A stretch of 64,000 bases of DNA from Streptomyces sp. NBC_01750 (lineage in GTDB: Bacteria > Actinomycetota > Actinomycetes > Streptomycetales > Streptomycetaceae): positions 2,482,001 through 2,546,000 of the forward strand of contig NZ_CP109137.1 of NCBI RefSeq assembly GCF_035918095.1. The letters run 5' to 3'. A program made the translations under genes and the position numbers. Below, piece by piece: positions 45,258 to 54,731 of the stretch (position 1 is the first letter of the stretch; each line of letters opens with the position of its first letter). Under the pieces are notes generated by a model that searched no databases, was not told the origin of the DNA, and saw nothing but the letters and a program-made list of their open reading frames with translations.

Positions 45258-45388
45258 GGCGAGGACGCTCCTGTGGCGGGGTGGCGTTGACAGTTAACGC
45301 TACCGGGTCGAAGCACCTGTCCTGAAGTGCGGAAACTACCCGATAGTAGGTCTTTTTTCCTGGACTCCCCCCTGCGTACGGTGCGGAT

Positions 45389-45595
45389 ATGACGAAGCAC
45401 ATCGCCCCGCGCGAACAGCGAGAGTCCGAAATCAGCCTGGCCCAGCTGCGCGGTGACTGCGCGCGGATGGCTCCGCACTGGGTTGTGCCGGCGGCCGCTG
45501 TGCCCGCGCCCGTGCCGCCGTCCCGCATCCATGGTGTCGTAGTCACAGCGGCTTCCGCCCGGCTGATCGACGCAATGTCCGAATACGGCGACTGA
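45389..45595 (+). CDS. Small hypothetical protein
   Basis: This 68-residue ORF encodes a soluble protein with MAPHWVVPAAAVPAPVPPSR and VVVTAASARLIDAMSEYG. Codon use is gene-like and it has a promoter-sized gap upstream. No family is recognised. It precedes the larger secreted protein by about 90 bp on the same strand. Confidence 0.55.
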   Translation: MTKHIAPREQRESEISLAQLRGDCARMAPHWVVPAAAVPAPVPPSRIHGVVVTAASARLIDAMSEYGD

Positions 45596-45688
45596 CGCGC
45601 AAGAGGCGCACCGAGGGAACCGTGCGCCCCCTCGCTCCGTCCCATCCGTGCCCCCGGCAGAAGGGGGCATGAGACAAGGAGCGATGCG

Positions 45689-47158
45689 GTGAGCAGCACG
45701 GAGAACACTCACGACAGCCCCCGCCGCCGGCGTTCCCCGCTCGCCGTCGCCTCGGTAGCGGCGGCGGTGCTGGTCGCGGGAGGCGGTACGTACTTCGCGA
45801 CGGCCGGCTTCGGTGGCGGCCGCAGCGCGGACGCCGGGAGCGATGCGCCGCGCGATATGACACCGCCGCTGCTCTCGCTGGACGCCTCTACGGGCGGCGG
45901 CAGCTCTTCGGGCAGCGGCGGCCCCGGCATCGCGCCCGGCGAGCCCGACCCCAACGGCGGGATCGTCTACCGGGCCGAGGGCAAGCTGCCGGAGGGGCCG
46001 GATTCGGCACCTGTCTACCGTCCGAACGGGACTGTCACCGAGGCCGAGGCGACCCGGCTGGCGAAGGCGCTCGGGCTGCCGGGCACACCGCGGCTCGCCG
46101 GCCCGGCCTGGAAGATCGGGGCCGACAAGGACGGCGCGGGCCCGTTGCTCCAGATCAACAAGCAGGCGCCGGGCACCTGGACGTTCGCCCGGTTCGGGGC
46201 TTCACCGGGCGGTGACAACTGCCTGAAGGGCAAGGCGTGTCCGTCGCGCGGCGAGCCGGGACGGGCGGCCGGGGGCCCCGCGGTGAGCGAGGCCGCCGCG
46301 AGGAAGGCCGCCGCTCCCGTACTGAAGGCGGTCGGCCAGGGCGACGCCGAGCTGGACGCGCGCCAACTGATGGGCGCGGTACGGGTGGTGAATGCCGCTC
46401 CGGTGGTCGGCGGGCTGCCGACGTACGGCTGGACGACCGGGATCCAGGTCGGCGCGGACGGTCAAGTGGTCGGCGGCAGCGGGCAGTTGAAGAAGCCCGA
46501 AAAGAGCGACGAGTATCCGGTGGTCTCGGCGCAGGAGGCGCTGAAGCAGCTGAACAAGGCCGGTGAGGGCGCGGGCCGGGTCGGGATCGGCGGGTGCGCC
46601 ACCCCGGTGCCGGTGGAGGGCGAACAGAAGCCCGCGGCACCCTGCGAGCCGAAGAGCAAGGCGGCCGGCCCTGAGCGGCTGACGGTAGGCAAGGCGGTTT
46701 TCGGACTGGCAGCCCAGTACGTGGACGGGCAGCAGGCGCTCGTACCGTCGTGGCTGTTCGAGGTGAAGCCGAAGGGCGGCGCCCAGCCGTTCACGGTCAC
46801 CCAGACGGCGGTGGACCCGAAGTTCCTGTCGAAGTCCGCACCGCCGGAGCAGAACGTCAAGCCGACCGAGCCGCCGAAGAATCCTGTCGCGGGGTCCGAG
46901 CGGAGCGTCATGTCGTACAGCGTGAACGGGCGGGTCCTGTCCGTGACCTTCTGGGGTGGCGTGTGCAGCGACTACGCGGCGACGGCGAGCGAGAGCGACA
47001 GCCAGGTGAAGGTCCGGGTCGTCGAGTCGAATCCCGACCCGAAGCGGATCTGCGTCATGATGGCGAAGCAGTTGACGGAGAAGGTGACCCTGCACAAGCC
47101 GCTGGGCGACCGGAGGGTCGTGGACGCGCGGACGGGTGAGGCCGTCCCGCCCAAATAG
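45689..47158 (+). CDS. Conserved membrane-anchored extracytoplasmic protein
   Basis: This 489-residue protein has a short basic N-terminus, one membrane segment (about residues 15-38) and a large Gly/Pro/Ala-rich extracytoplasmic region. No catalytic motif is recognised. The GTG start follows AAGGAG. It corresponds in position to a conserved Streptomyces hypothetical (SCO2160-like). Function unknown. Confidence 0.78.
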   Translation: MSSTENTHDSPRRRRSPLAVASVAAAVLVAGGGTYFATAGFGGGRSADAGSDAPRDMTPPLLSLDASTGGGSSSGSGGPGIAPGEPDPNGGIVYRAEGKLPEGPDSAPVYRPNGTVTEAEATRLAKALGLPGTPRLAGPAWKIGADKDGAGPLLQINKQAPGTWTFARFGASPGGDNCLKGKACPSRGEPGRAAGGPAVSEAAARKAAAPVLKAVGQGDAELDARQLMGAVRVVNAAPVVGGLPTYGWTTGIQVGADGQVVGGSGQLKKPEKSDEYPVVSAQEALKQLNKAGEGAGRVGIGGCATPVPVEGEQKPAAPCEPKSKAAGPERLTVGKAVFGLAAQYVDGQQALVPSWLFEVKPKGGAQPFTVTQTAVDPKFLSKSAPPEQNVKPTEPPKNPVAGSERSVMSYSVNGRVLSVTFWGGVCSDYAATASESDSQVKVRVVESNPDPKRICVMMAKQLTEKVTLHKPLGDRRVVDARTGEAVPPK

Positions 47159-47168
47159 CACCTGCTCC

Positions 47169-47235
47169 GGGCGTCCGCAGGGACGCCGGACAGACGAAGG
47201 CGGCGGCCCCGGAGATCGGGGACGCCGCCTTTCGT
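47169..47235. terminator. Two hairpins between convergent genes
   Basis: A GC hairpin at about 47169-47192 is followed by a larger one (47199-47212 with 47220-47233, one mismatch). They separate the secreted protein gene from the convergent HesB-like gene. Confidence 0.7.
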
Positions 47236-47251
47236 CCGACTGGGCTCAGCT

Positions 47252-47608
47252 TTAGCTGAAGGAGTCACCGCAGGCGCAGGACCCGGAGGCGTTCGGGTTG
47301 TCGATCGTGAAGCCCTGCTTCTCGATCGTGTCGACGAAGTCGATGGAGGCGCCGCCCAGGTATGGGGCGCTCATCCGGTCGGTGACGACCTTGACGCCGT
47401 CGAAGTCCTTGACGACATCGCCGTCGAGCGAACGCTCGTCGAAGAACAGCTGGTAGCGCAGGCCGGAGCAGCCGCCGGGCTGAACGGCGACGCGCAGCGC
47501 GAGGTCGTCCCGGCCTTCCTGCTCCAGCAGGCCCTTGACCTTGGCGGCGGCGGCGTCGGACAGGAGGATGCCGTCGCTCACGGTGGTGGTCTCGTCCGAT
47601 ACGGACAT
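47252..47608 (-). CDS. Iron-sulfur cluster carrier (HesB/IscA/ErpA family)
   Basis: This 118-residue A-type carrier has the three conserved cysteines, in QPGGCSGLRY and the C-terminal SGSCACGDSF. It receives and delivers Fe-S clusters to target enzymes. It is divergent from nadA, whose product needs a [4Fe-4S] cluster, and lies near the desulfurase/TusA fusion, consistent with local Fe-S supply. Confidence 0.92.
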   Translation of the reverse strand: MSVSDETTTVSDGILLSDAAAAKVKGLLEQEGRDDLALRVAVQPGGCSGLRYQLFFDERSLDGDVVKDFDGVKVVTDRMSAPYLGGASIDFVDTIEKQGFTIDNPNASGSCACGDSFS

Positions 47609-47761
47609 CTGCTTCTCTCCCGGGTTGTACGGAGACTACTTGCCGACGGTTGCAACCGGCATGGCCACGGATTCATTCCGGGGCCGAGGGCATGTCGTTC
47701 CCTTTCATGCTCGCACACCGGACTGCCGGGAGGCGCCGACCTGTCGACAGGGGGTGCGTCA

Positions 47762-47826
47762 CATAGACGCTATGGCGATCGTCAAAGTGACGTGAAGCAG
47801 TTATGATAGATAACGTCAAATAGACG
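47762..47826. promoter_or_regulatory. nadA promoter with three palindromes (putative operators)
   Basis: Three short inverted repeats lie upstream of nadA: CATAGACGCTATG (47762-47774), CGTCAAAGTGACG (47780-47792) and CGTCAAATAGACG (47814-47826). A -10-like TATGAT (47802-47807) falls between the second and third. The paired CGTCAAA half-sites bracket the promoter as expected for a repressor of NAD synthesis. The regulator is not identified. Confidence 0.5.
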
Positions 47827-47862
47827 AAAAGGTCTGTCTGCAGAAAAGAAAGGGTGCGTGTC

Positions 47863-49044
47863 GTGACCACCGCCCAAGCCCGCCCGGAGCTCGACGTCCA
47901 GCCGACGCCGCTCGCCCTGCTGCTGCTCGGCCGCGAGGCCGACCCCAGGAGCGAGCGCGGTGTGGAGTGCCCCGGCGACCTGCCCTCCCCGTCCGACCCG
48001 GACCTGGTGGAGCGCGCTCGTGCAGCCAAGGAGAAGCTCGGGGACAAGGTCTTCGTCCTGGGGCACCACTACCAGCGCGACGAGGTCATCCAGTTCGCGG
48101 ACGTGACCGGGGACTCCTTCAAGCTGGCCAAGGACGCCGCGGCGCGGCCGGAGGCCGAGTACATCGTCTTCTGCGGCGTGCACTTCATGGCCGAGTCCGC
48201 GGACATCCTGACCTCGGACGACCAGAAGGTCGTACTGCCCGACCTGGCCGCCGGCTGTTCGATGGCCGACATGGCCACCGCGGAGCAGGTCGCCGAGTGC
48301 TGGGACGTGCTGGCCGAGGCCGGCATCGCGGAGCAGGTCGTGCCCGTGTCGTACATGAACTCCTCGGCCGACATCAAGGCCTTCACCGGTAAGCACGGCG
48401 GGACGATCTGTACGTCGTCGAACGCGAAGCGTGCGCTGGACTGGGCCTTCGAGCAGGGCGAGAAGGTGCTGTTCCTGCCCGACCAGCACCTGGGGCGGAA
48501 CACCGCGGTGCGGGAGATGGGGATGTCTCTCGACGACTGCGTCCTCTACAACCCGCACAAGCCGAACGGCGGACTGACGGCCGGGCAGCTGCGCGACGCG
48601 AAGATGATCCTGTGGCGTGGGCACTGCTCGGTGCACGGCCGCTTCTCGCTGGATTCGGTCAACGACGTGCGGGAGCGGATCCCGGGCGTGAATGTCCTGG
48701 TCCATCCCGAGTGCAAGCACGAGGTCGTGTCGGCCGCGGACTATGTCGGCTCGACCGAGTACATCATCAAGACACTGGAGGCGGCTCCGGCCGGCTCGAA
48801 GTGGGCGATCGGGACGGAGCTCAACCTGGTTCGCCGGGTCGCGAACGCACATCCCGACAAGGAGATCGTCTTCCTCGACAAGACGGTGTGCTTCTGCTCG
48901 ACGATGAACCGCATCGACCTGCCGCACCTGGTGTGGGCGCTGGAGTCGCTGGCTGAAGGAAATCTGGTGAACCGGATCCAGGTCGACAAGGAGACGGAGA
49001 GCTTCGCGAAGCTGGCGCTGGAGCGGATGCTGGCGCTGCCGTAG
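47863..49044 (+). CDS. nadA: Quinolinate synthase
   Basis: This 393-residue enzyme condenses iminoaspartate with dihydroxyacetone phosphate to quinolinate for NAD. The [4Fe-4S] Cys ligands are in FCGVHFMAE, HPECKHEV and CFCSTMNRID; LGHHYQRDE and SYMNSSADIKA are substrate-binding. It is the actinobacterial long form. The GTG at 47863 is taken from homologue starts and AAAGGG upstream; a GTG three codons earlier is possible. nadB and nadC are not in the window on this side. Confidence 0.96.
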   Translation: MTTAQARPELDVQPTPLALLLLGREADPRSERGVECPGDLPSPSDPDLVERARAAKEKLGDKVFVLGHHYQRDEVIQFADVTGDSFKLAKDAAARPEAEYIVFCGVHFMAESADILTSDDQKVVLPDLAAGCSMADMATAEQVAECWDVLAEAGIAEQVVPVSYMNSSADIKAFTGKHGGTICTSSNAKRALDWAFEQGEKVLFLPDQHLGRNTAVREMGMSLDDCVLYNPHKPNGGLTAGQLRDAKMILWRGHCSVHGRFSLDSVNDVRERIPGVNVLVHPECKHEVVSAADYVGSTEYIIKTLEAAPAGSKWAIGTELNLVRRVANAHPDKEIVFLDKTVCFCSTMNRIDLPHLVWALESLAEGNLVNRIQVDKETESFAKLALERMLALP

Positions 49045-49069
49045 CGCCCGCCCCGGGCTCGGACCGCAT

Positions 49070-49110
49070 ACAGGGGTGCCACCGGCCGTTCGGGCCGGGG
49101 GCACCCCTGT
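49070..49110. terminator. Bidirectional terminator between nadA and the RND pump gene
   Basis: An 11-bp outer stem (49070-49080 with 49100-49110) encloses a second CCGGCC/GGCCGG stem-loop. It sits between the two convergent stops. Confidence 0.88.
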
Positions 49111-49128
49111 GTCGCGTCCGCGACCGGC

Positions 49129-52100
49129 TCAGACCTGGGCCGGTTCCTGGGCCGCGGGCTCCGCGTCCGCCTCGCCCCGCGGGGCGGGGGACTTGGACGC
49201 GCGCTTCGCGGCCTTCTTGTCGGCGCGGCGCTCCTTGCGGAGTTCCACCATCGCGTACAGCGTCGGGACCAGCAGCAGCGTCAGCAGCGTCGAGGTGATC
49301 AGGCCGCCGATCACCACCACCGCCAGCGGCTTGGCGATGAAGCCGCCCTCTCCCGTGACGCCCAGGGCCATCGGGAGCAGCGCGAAGATCGTCGCCAGGG
49401 CCGTCATCAGGATCGGGCGCAGCCGGTGGCGACCGCCCTCGACGACGGCTTCCACCACGCCCAGGCCCTGTGCCCGGTACTGGTTGATCAGGTCGATCAG
49501 CACGATCGCGTTGGTGACCACGATGCCGATGAGCATCAGCATGCCGATCATCGCCGGGACACCCATCGGCGTACCCGTGACGATCAGCAGGCCGATCGCG
49601 CCCGTAGCCGCGAAGGGGATCGACACCAGCAGGATCAGCGGCTGGACCAGCGAGCGGAACGTCGCGACCAGCAGCATGAAGACGATCGCGATCGCCGCCA
49701 GCATCGCCAGGCCCAGCGAGGCGAAGGCATCGTCCTGGTCGGACGAGACACCACCGATGCTCGCCGTGGCACCGTCCGGGAGGTCCAGCGACTTGAGCTT
49801 GCTCTGGAGCGACGCGCTCACCGCGCCCGTGTTGTCACCGGTCGGCTTCGCCGTGATCGTCGCGGCCCGCGAGCCGTCGATCCGCGTCATCGAGACCGGT
49901 CCGGGGACGAGCTTCACATCGGCGATGTCACCGAGCTTCACCGGGCCCAGGGGGAGGTTACGAAGGTCCGACAGCGTCTTCGCCGGCTTCGCCGAGGTGA
50001 TCACGACATCGCGCTCGGTGTCGTCCAGGATCGCCTTGGCCGACGGAGTGCCGCGCACCGCCTGGCCGACGGCCAGACCCAGCGTGGTCTCGTTGAAGCC
50101 CGCGTCCGCCGCCTTCGCGTTCGCCTTGACCGAGATCCGCGGGACGCTCTGCGCCAGGTCGCTCTGCACGTCGGTGACGTCGTCGAGCTTCGCCACCTCG
50201 GCCCGTACCGCCTCGGACGCCTTCTTCAGCGTGTCCGCGTCGGACGCCTTCACCACGACGCTCAGGTCCTGGTTGCCGAAACCGTCGCCCGCCGCGATCG
50301 TCGTGTCGCCGATGCCGTCGAGCTTGCCGAGCTCCTCGTCGATACGGTCGCGGGTCTTCTCGTACGACGACGCGTCCTTCAGGGTCAGCTGGTAGGAGGC
50401 CTGGTTGGCACCCGTACCGCCGCCGAAGGCCGCCATGAAGCCGGAGGAGCCGACCGTGACCTGGTAGTCCTTGATCTCGTCGATTCCGTCGAGGGCCTTC
50501 TCCACCTTCTTCGCGGAGGCGTCCGCCGCCTCCAGGCTGGTGCCGGGGGCCAGCTCCTGCTTGACGGACATGACCTCCTGCTCGCCCTGGTCGAAGAAGT
50601 TCGTCTTCAGCAGCCCGGCCATACCGAAGGTGCCGAAGAGCACGACGAGCGCGAGGACGACGCTGGTGACGCGGCGGCGGGTCGCGAAACGCAGCACCGG
50701 CACGTACATCCGCTGCAGCGGGCTGCGCGCCTCCTTCTCCTCCGCCTTGCGCCGGGCCTCGTCCGGGTCGATGCCCCGTACGGCCTTCGGCGCGCGCAGG
50801 AACCAGAACGACAGGACGGGGACGACGGTCAGCGAGACCAGCAGCGAGGCCAGCAGGGCCGCGGTGATGGTCAGCGAGAACGAGCCGAAGAGCTCACCGA
50901 CCATGCCGCCCACCAGACCGATGGGCAGGAAGACGGCGACGGTCGTCAGCGTCGACGAGGTGACGGCGCCCGCCACTTCCTTCACCGCGGTGATGATCGC
51001 CGACTGCCGCTCCTCGCCGTAGCCGAGGTGCCGCTTGATGTTCTCCAGAACCACGATCGAGTCGTCGACGACCCGGCCGATCGCGATGGTCAGCGCGCCC
51101 AGCGTGAGCATGTTGAGCGACAGATCACGCGTCCAGAGCACGATCAGCGCGAGGACGACCGAGAGCGGGATGGAGACCGCCGTGACCAGCGTGGAACGGA
51201 GCGAGGCCAGGAAGAGAAGGATCACGATGACCGCGAAGAGCAGTCCGAGCGCGCCTTCGGTGGTCAGACCGGAGATCGACTTGGAGACGGCAGGGCCCTG
51301 GTCGGAGACGACGGTCAGCTGAGCACCGGAGCCAAGGTCCTTGCGGAGCTCGGGCAGCTTGTCCTTGACCGCGTCGGAGATGGCGACCGCGCTGCCGTCG
51401 TTGTCCATGGTGGCGAGGACGGCGAGACTCGGCTTGCCGTCCGTACGGGTGATGGAGACCCGCTGGGACTCCTCCTGCTTCACCGTGGCGATTTCGCCGA
51501 GGCGTACCGGCTTGCCCTTCGCCGGGGAAACGCGCAGGTCCTCGATCTGCTTCAGCGTGGTGAAGCCGCCACCGACCTGGACCGTACGGCTCTTGCCGTC
51601 CTCGGAGAAGGAGCCTGCCGGCAGCGTCGCGCCGCCCGCCTTGAGCGCCTCGGCGAGCGCCATGGTGTCCAGCCCGGCCGAGGCGAGCTTCTTGTTGTCG
51701 GGAGTGACGGAGACCTGGAGGTCCTGGACGCCGTCGACGGAGACCTGGCCGACGCCGTCGATGTCCTCGAGCGCCGGCACGACGGTGCGCTCCAGCTGGT
51801 CGCTGAGCGCCTGCTGGTCCTTGTCGGAGGTGATGGCAAGGACGACGGTCGGGATGTCGTCCGTCGAACCGGCGATGACCTGCGGGTCGACGTCGTCGGG
51901 CAGCTGGGTACGGGCCCGGTTCACAGCCTGCTGCACATCGGCGACGAGCTGCTTGGAGCCGTCCCCGTACTCGAAGCTGGCCATGATCACGGCGTTGCCC
52001 TCGCTCGCCGTGGAGGTGATGCCCTTGATGCCGTCGACGGCCTTGATGGTGCTCTCGAGCGGTTCGACGACCTGCTTCTCGACCACATCGGGGGACGCGC

Positions 52101-52260
52101 CCTGGTACGGGGCCAGCACCGACACCATCGGCAGTTCGATGGAGGGCAGCAGCTGCTGCTTGAGCTGCGGGATGGCGATCGCTCCGAAGACGATCGCGAC
52201 GATCGACATCAGACCGATCAGGGCTCGTTGCGACAGGCTGAATCTGGACAGCCAGGACAT
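49129..52260 (-). CDS. HAE1/AcrB-type RND efflux transporter
   Basis: This 1043-residue proton-driven pump has twelve membrane helices and two large external loops in the typical RND duplication. LGALTIAIGRVVDDSIVVLEN and LIGIVVTNAIVLIDLINQ are the conserved helix 4 and 10 regions; the Asp pair in VVDD is the expected proton relay. No outer-membrane partner or membrane-fusion protein is nearby, as expected for a monoderm. The ATG at 52260 starts the conserved MSWLSRFSL. The gene lies 156 bp downstream of a response regulator gene on the same strand, suggesting two-component control. Confidence 0.92.
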   Translation of the reverse strand: MSWLSRFSLSQRALIGLMSIVAIVFGAIAIPQLKQQLLPSIELPMVSVLAPYQGASPDVVEKQVVEPLESTIKAVDGIKGITSTASEGNAVIMASFEYGDGSKQLVADVQQAVNRARTQLPDDVDPQVIAGSTDDIPTVVLAITSDKDQQALSDQLERTVVPALEDIDGVGQVSVDGVQDLQVSVTPDNKKLASAGLDTMALAEALKAGGATLPAGSFSEDGKSRTVQVGGGFTTLKQIEDLRVSPAKGKPVRLGEIATVKQEESQRVSITRTDGKPSLAVLATMDNDGSAVAISDAVKDKLPELRKDLGSGAQLTVVSDQGPAVSKSISGLTTEGALGLLFAVIVILLFLASLRSTLVTAVSIPLSVVLALIVLWTRDLSLNMLTLGALTIAIGRVVDDSIVVLENIKRHLGYGEERQSAIITAVKEVAGAVTSSTLTTVAVFLPIGLVGGMVGELFGSFSLTITAALLASLLVSLTVVPVLSFWFLRAPKAVRGIDPDEARRKAEEKEARSPLQRMYVPVLRFATRRRVTSVVLALVVLFGTFGMAGLLKTNFFDQGEQEVMSVKQELAPGTSLEAADASAKKVEKALDGIDEIKDYQVTVGSSGFMAAFGGGTGANQASYQLTLKDASSYEKTRDRIDEELGKLDGIGDTTIAAGDGFGNQDLSVVVKASDADTLKKASEAVRAEVAKLDDVTDVQSDLAQSVPRISVKANAKAADAGFNETTLGLAVGQAVRGTPSAKAILDDTERDVVITSAKPAKTLSDLRNLPLGPVKLGDIADVKLVPGPVSMTRIDGSRAATITAKPTGDNTGAVSASLQSKLKSLDLPDGATASIGGVSSDQDDAFASLGLAMLAAIAIVFMLLVATFRSLVQPLILLVSIPFAATGAIGLLIVTGTPMGVPAMIGMLMLIGIVVTNAIVLIDLINQYRAQGLGVVEAVVEGGRHRLRPILMTALATIFALLPMALGVTGEGGFIAKPLAVVVIGGLITSTLLTLLLVPTLYAMVELRKERRADKKAAKRASKSPAPRGEADAEPAAQEPAQV

Positions 52261-52416
52261 GAGGTCTCTCTTCTGTGGCTTACGCGGCAGGAAGGACATG
52301 AGGGCGCAGTCGGCTGCCCGTTAATACGATCAGGCATTCGAGGAGGTCCTATCCTCGATCCCAGGTCCAGTTCCTTATCTCGCGCATACCGCAGCTGGAG
52401 TACTCGGAGCTGCGGC

Positions 52417-53103
52417 TCACTCCACCCTCGGACGTACCAGGCCCGATTCGTACGCGATAACCACCAATTGGGCGCGGTCGCGGGCACCGAGTTTCGCCAT
52501 CGCGCGGTTCACATGCGTCTTCACGGTCAGCGGGCTGACCTCGAGCCGTTCGGCGATCTCGTCATTGGAATGGCCGCCGGCGACCAGGACGAGGACTTCA
52601 CGCTCGCGCACGGTGAGCGCGGAGAGCCGCTCGGAGTGCTCCCGGGCCTTCTGCCCGTCGTCCGAAGTGCCGCCCTGCGCAAGGAACTTGGCGATCAGGC
52701 CCTTGGTGGCGACCGGCGAGAGCAGCGCCTCGCCCGCAGCGGCGATACGGATGGCATTGAGCAGTTCGTCCGGTTCCGCTCCCTTGCCGAGGAAGCCCGA
52801 TGCGCCTGCCCGCAGCGACTGCACGACGTACTCGTCCACCTCGAAGGTGGTGAGCATGACGACGCGTACGTTCACCAGTTCGGGGTCGGCGCTGATCATG
52901 CGGGTGGCGGCGAGCCCGTCCGTCCCGGGCATCCGGATGTCCATCAGGACGACATCGGGCTTGGCGGAACGGGCGAGCGCCACCGCCTCGGCGCCGTCCG
53001 CCGCCTCCGCGACGACATTCATGTCGGGTTCGGAGTCCACCAGGACCCGGAACGCGCTGCGCAGCAGTGTCTGGTCGTCGGCGAGCAGCACCCTGATCGT
53101 CAT
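52417..53103 (-). CDS. LuxR/NarL-family response regulator
   Basis: This 228-residue regulator has a receiver domain (LLADDQTLLRSAF, acceptor Asp in VLMDIRMPGTDG, Lys in GKGAEPDELL) and a LuxR helix-turn-helix (LTVREREVLVLVAGGHSNDE). It overlaps the histidine kinase stop by 4 nt, and probably controls the RND gene downstream. Confidence 0.92.
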   Translation of the reverse strand: MTIRVLLADDQTLLRSAFRVLVDSEPDMNVVAEAADGAEAVALARSAKPDVVLMDIRMPGTDGLAATRMISADPELVNVRVVMLTTFEVDEYVVQSLRAGASGFLGKGAEPDELLNAIRIAAAGEALLSPVATKGLIAKFLAQGGTSDDGQKAREHSERLSALTVREREVLVLVAGGHSNDEIAERLEVSPLTVKTHVNRAMAKLGARDRAQLVVIAYESGLVRPRVE

Positions 53104-54329
53104 GTGTCCTCCCCCGCGCGGGTCTTGACCGGCAGTATCGCCTGCACCCGGAAGCCGCCGCCGTAGCGGGGGCCCGCGGTGAGGGTGCCGCCGAGTGCGA
53201 TGACCCGCTCGCGCATACCGAGCAGACCGTGGCCGCCGCCGTCCGCCGGCCCTTCGGCCTCGGCGCCGTTGTCGAGCACCGTGACCTCCACGGTGCGGCC
53301 GACCCGCACCACGCTCACCTCGGCCTTCGCCTCCGTGCCCGCATGCTTCTGCACATTGGTCAGCGACTCCTGGATGATCCGGTACGCCGCGAGGTCGACG
53401 GCCGCGGGCAGCCGGATCCCGTCGTCGGCACGGGCCACCTCGACCGGCAGACCGGCCTGCCGGAAGGTGATGACCAGCTCATCAAGGACATCGAGGCCGG
53501 GAGCCGGTTCGGTGGGGGCCTCCGGGTCGCCGGACTGGCGGAGGAGGCCGACCGTGGCGCGCAGTTCGTTGAGCGCGGAGCGGCTGGCCTCGCGGACATG
53601 GGCGAGGGCCTCCTTGGCCTGGTCCGGCCGCTTGTCCATGACATGCGCGGCGACGCCCGCCTGGACGTTGACCAGGGCGATGTGGTGCGCGACCACATCG
53701 TGGAGGTCGCGGGCAATCCGCAGCCGCTCCTCCGCGACCCGTCGGCGGGCCTCCTCCTCGCGGGTGCGCTCGGCGCGCTCGGCCCGCTCGCGTATCGCAT
53801 CGACGAAGGCCCGGCGGCTGCGAACGGCGTCGCCCGCGGCCCCCGCCATCCCGGTCCAGGCGAAGAGGCCGAGGTTCTCCTGGGTGTACCAGGGGGTCGA
53901 ACCGAAGAACATCGCGGCGCCGGTCAGCACGGCCATGGTCAGCAGGCCGACGCGCCAGGTGGTGGGGCGGTCGGTGCAGGAGGCGACGGTGTAGAGGGCG
54001 ATCACGGCGCTCATCGCGACCGGGGCGGCCGGATCGCCCACGACGAGCTCGACGACCGAGATCGCGGTGGTGAACACGAGCACGGCCATCGGGTTGCGGC
54101 GACGGAAGACGAGGGCCCCGGCGACCAGGACCATCAGCACCAGGCTGCGCGGCTCGGGCGTACGGCTGAAGAAGGCCGGACCGTGCGGTCCGTTCGGATC
54201 GGCGAAGGAGCCGACGACCATGCAGATCAGTACGGCCAGGGCGAGCGCGCCGTCGAACGCCATCGGATGCGCGCGCAGCCAGCGCTGGGTGCGGGCGAAC
54301 CCGGTGGCGAGTGAGGTCACATCCAGCAA
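53100..54329 (-). CDS. Membrane sensor histidine kinase (HisKA_3 type)
   Basis: This 409-residue kinase has five or six N-terminal membrane helices (about residues 20-160), the dimerisation/phospho-acceptor motif LRIARDLHDVVAHHIALVNVQ and a HATPase domain (ESLTNVQKHAG, GGGHGLLGMRERV). No external sensor domain is seen. The start is uncertain: TTG 54329 or GTG 54320, neither with a clear Shine-Dalgarno. It probably forms a unit with the response regulator and RND pump. Confidence 0.88.
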   Translation of the reverse strand: MLDVTSLATGFARTQRWLRAHPMAFDGALALAVLICMVVGSFADPNGPHGPAFFSRTPEPRSLVLMVLVAGALVFRRRNPMAVLVFTTAISVVELVVGDPAAPVAMSAVIALYTVASCTDRPTTWRVGLLTMAVLTGAAMFFGSTPWYTQENLGLFAWTGMAGAAGDAVRSRRAFVDAIRERAERAERTREEEARRRVAEERLRIARDLHDVVAHHIALVNVQAGVAAHVMDKRPDQAKEALAHVREASRSALNELRATVGLLRQSGDPEAPTEPAPGLDVLDELVITFRQAGLPVEVARADDGIRLPAAVDLAAYRIIQESLTNVQKHAGTEAKAEVSVVRVGRTVEVTVLDNGAEAEGPADGGGHGLLGMRERVIALGGTLTAGPRYGGGFRVQAILPVKTRAGEDT

Positions 54330-54389
54330 CGGTACGGCGTGCCGCGACGGCCGCGTACACCCGCGTACACGGCAGAAGACAGCGGAAGA

Positions 54390-54417
54390 CCCCGCTCCGG
54401 ACCGATCCGGGGCGGGG
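54390..54417 (-). terminator. Terminator of the pspA-pspAA operon
   Basis: A 12-bp stem (54390-54401 with 54406-54417, one G-U pair) with a 4-nt loop lies 27 bp past the pspAA stop. It separates pspA-pspAA from the histidine kinase gene. Confidence 0.8.
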
Positions 54418-54443
54418 CCGTTCGGCTGTTGGAGTGCGCGTGG

Positions 54444-54722
54444 TCAGCCGGGGATGAGACCGTCGTCGCTGAGCATCTCCCTGACGTCCTCAAGCGTGGC
54501 GTCCGGGGCCGGCAGGATCAGCTCGGACGGCTCCAGGGCGTCGTCCGGCAGGGGTTCGCCGAGCTCGCGGACCCTGTCCAGGAGCGCGTTGAGAGTCCGG
54601 CGGAAGCCCTCATCGTCACCGCGCTCCATCTCGGCCAGCAGCTCGTCGTCCAGCTTGTTGAGCTCGGTGAAGTGGCTGTCCGCCAACTTCACCTGGCCCT
54701 CCCCCATGATCCGTACGATCAT
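54444..54722 (-). CDS. pspAA: PspA-associated protein PspAA
   Basis: This 92-residue protein fits the PspAA family: MIVRIMGEGQVKL, a helical LNKLDDELLAEMERGDD, and the acidic SELILPAPDATLEDVREML. It lies 9 bp downstream of pspA and is likely co-translated. It probably modulates PspA; the exact role in Streptomyces is not known to me. Confidence 0.85.
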   Translation of the reverse strand: MIVRIMGEGQVKLADSHFTELNKLDDELLAEMERGDDEGFRRTLNALLDRVRELGEPLPDDALEPSELILPAPDATLEDVREMLSDDGLIPG

Positions 54723-54731
54723 GACGAGTCC

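Noticed and set aside
49426..53166. 1246-codon plus-strand open frame opposite the RND pump and regulator
   Set aside because: Composition (Arg, Asp, His, Gly) and lack of motifs mark it as antisense to two well-recognised genes.
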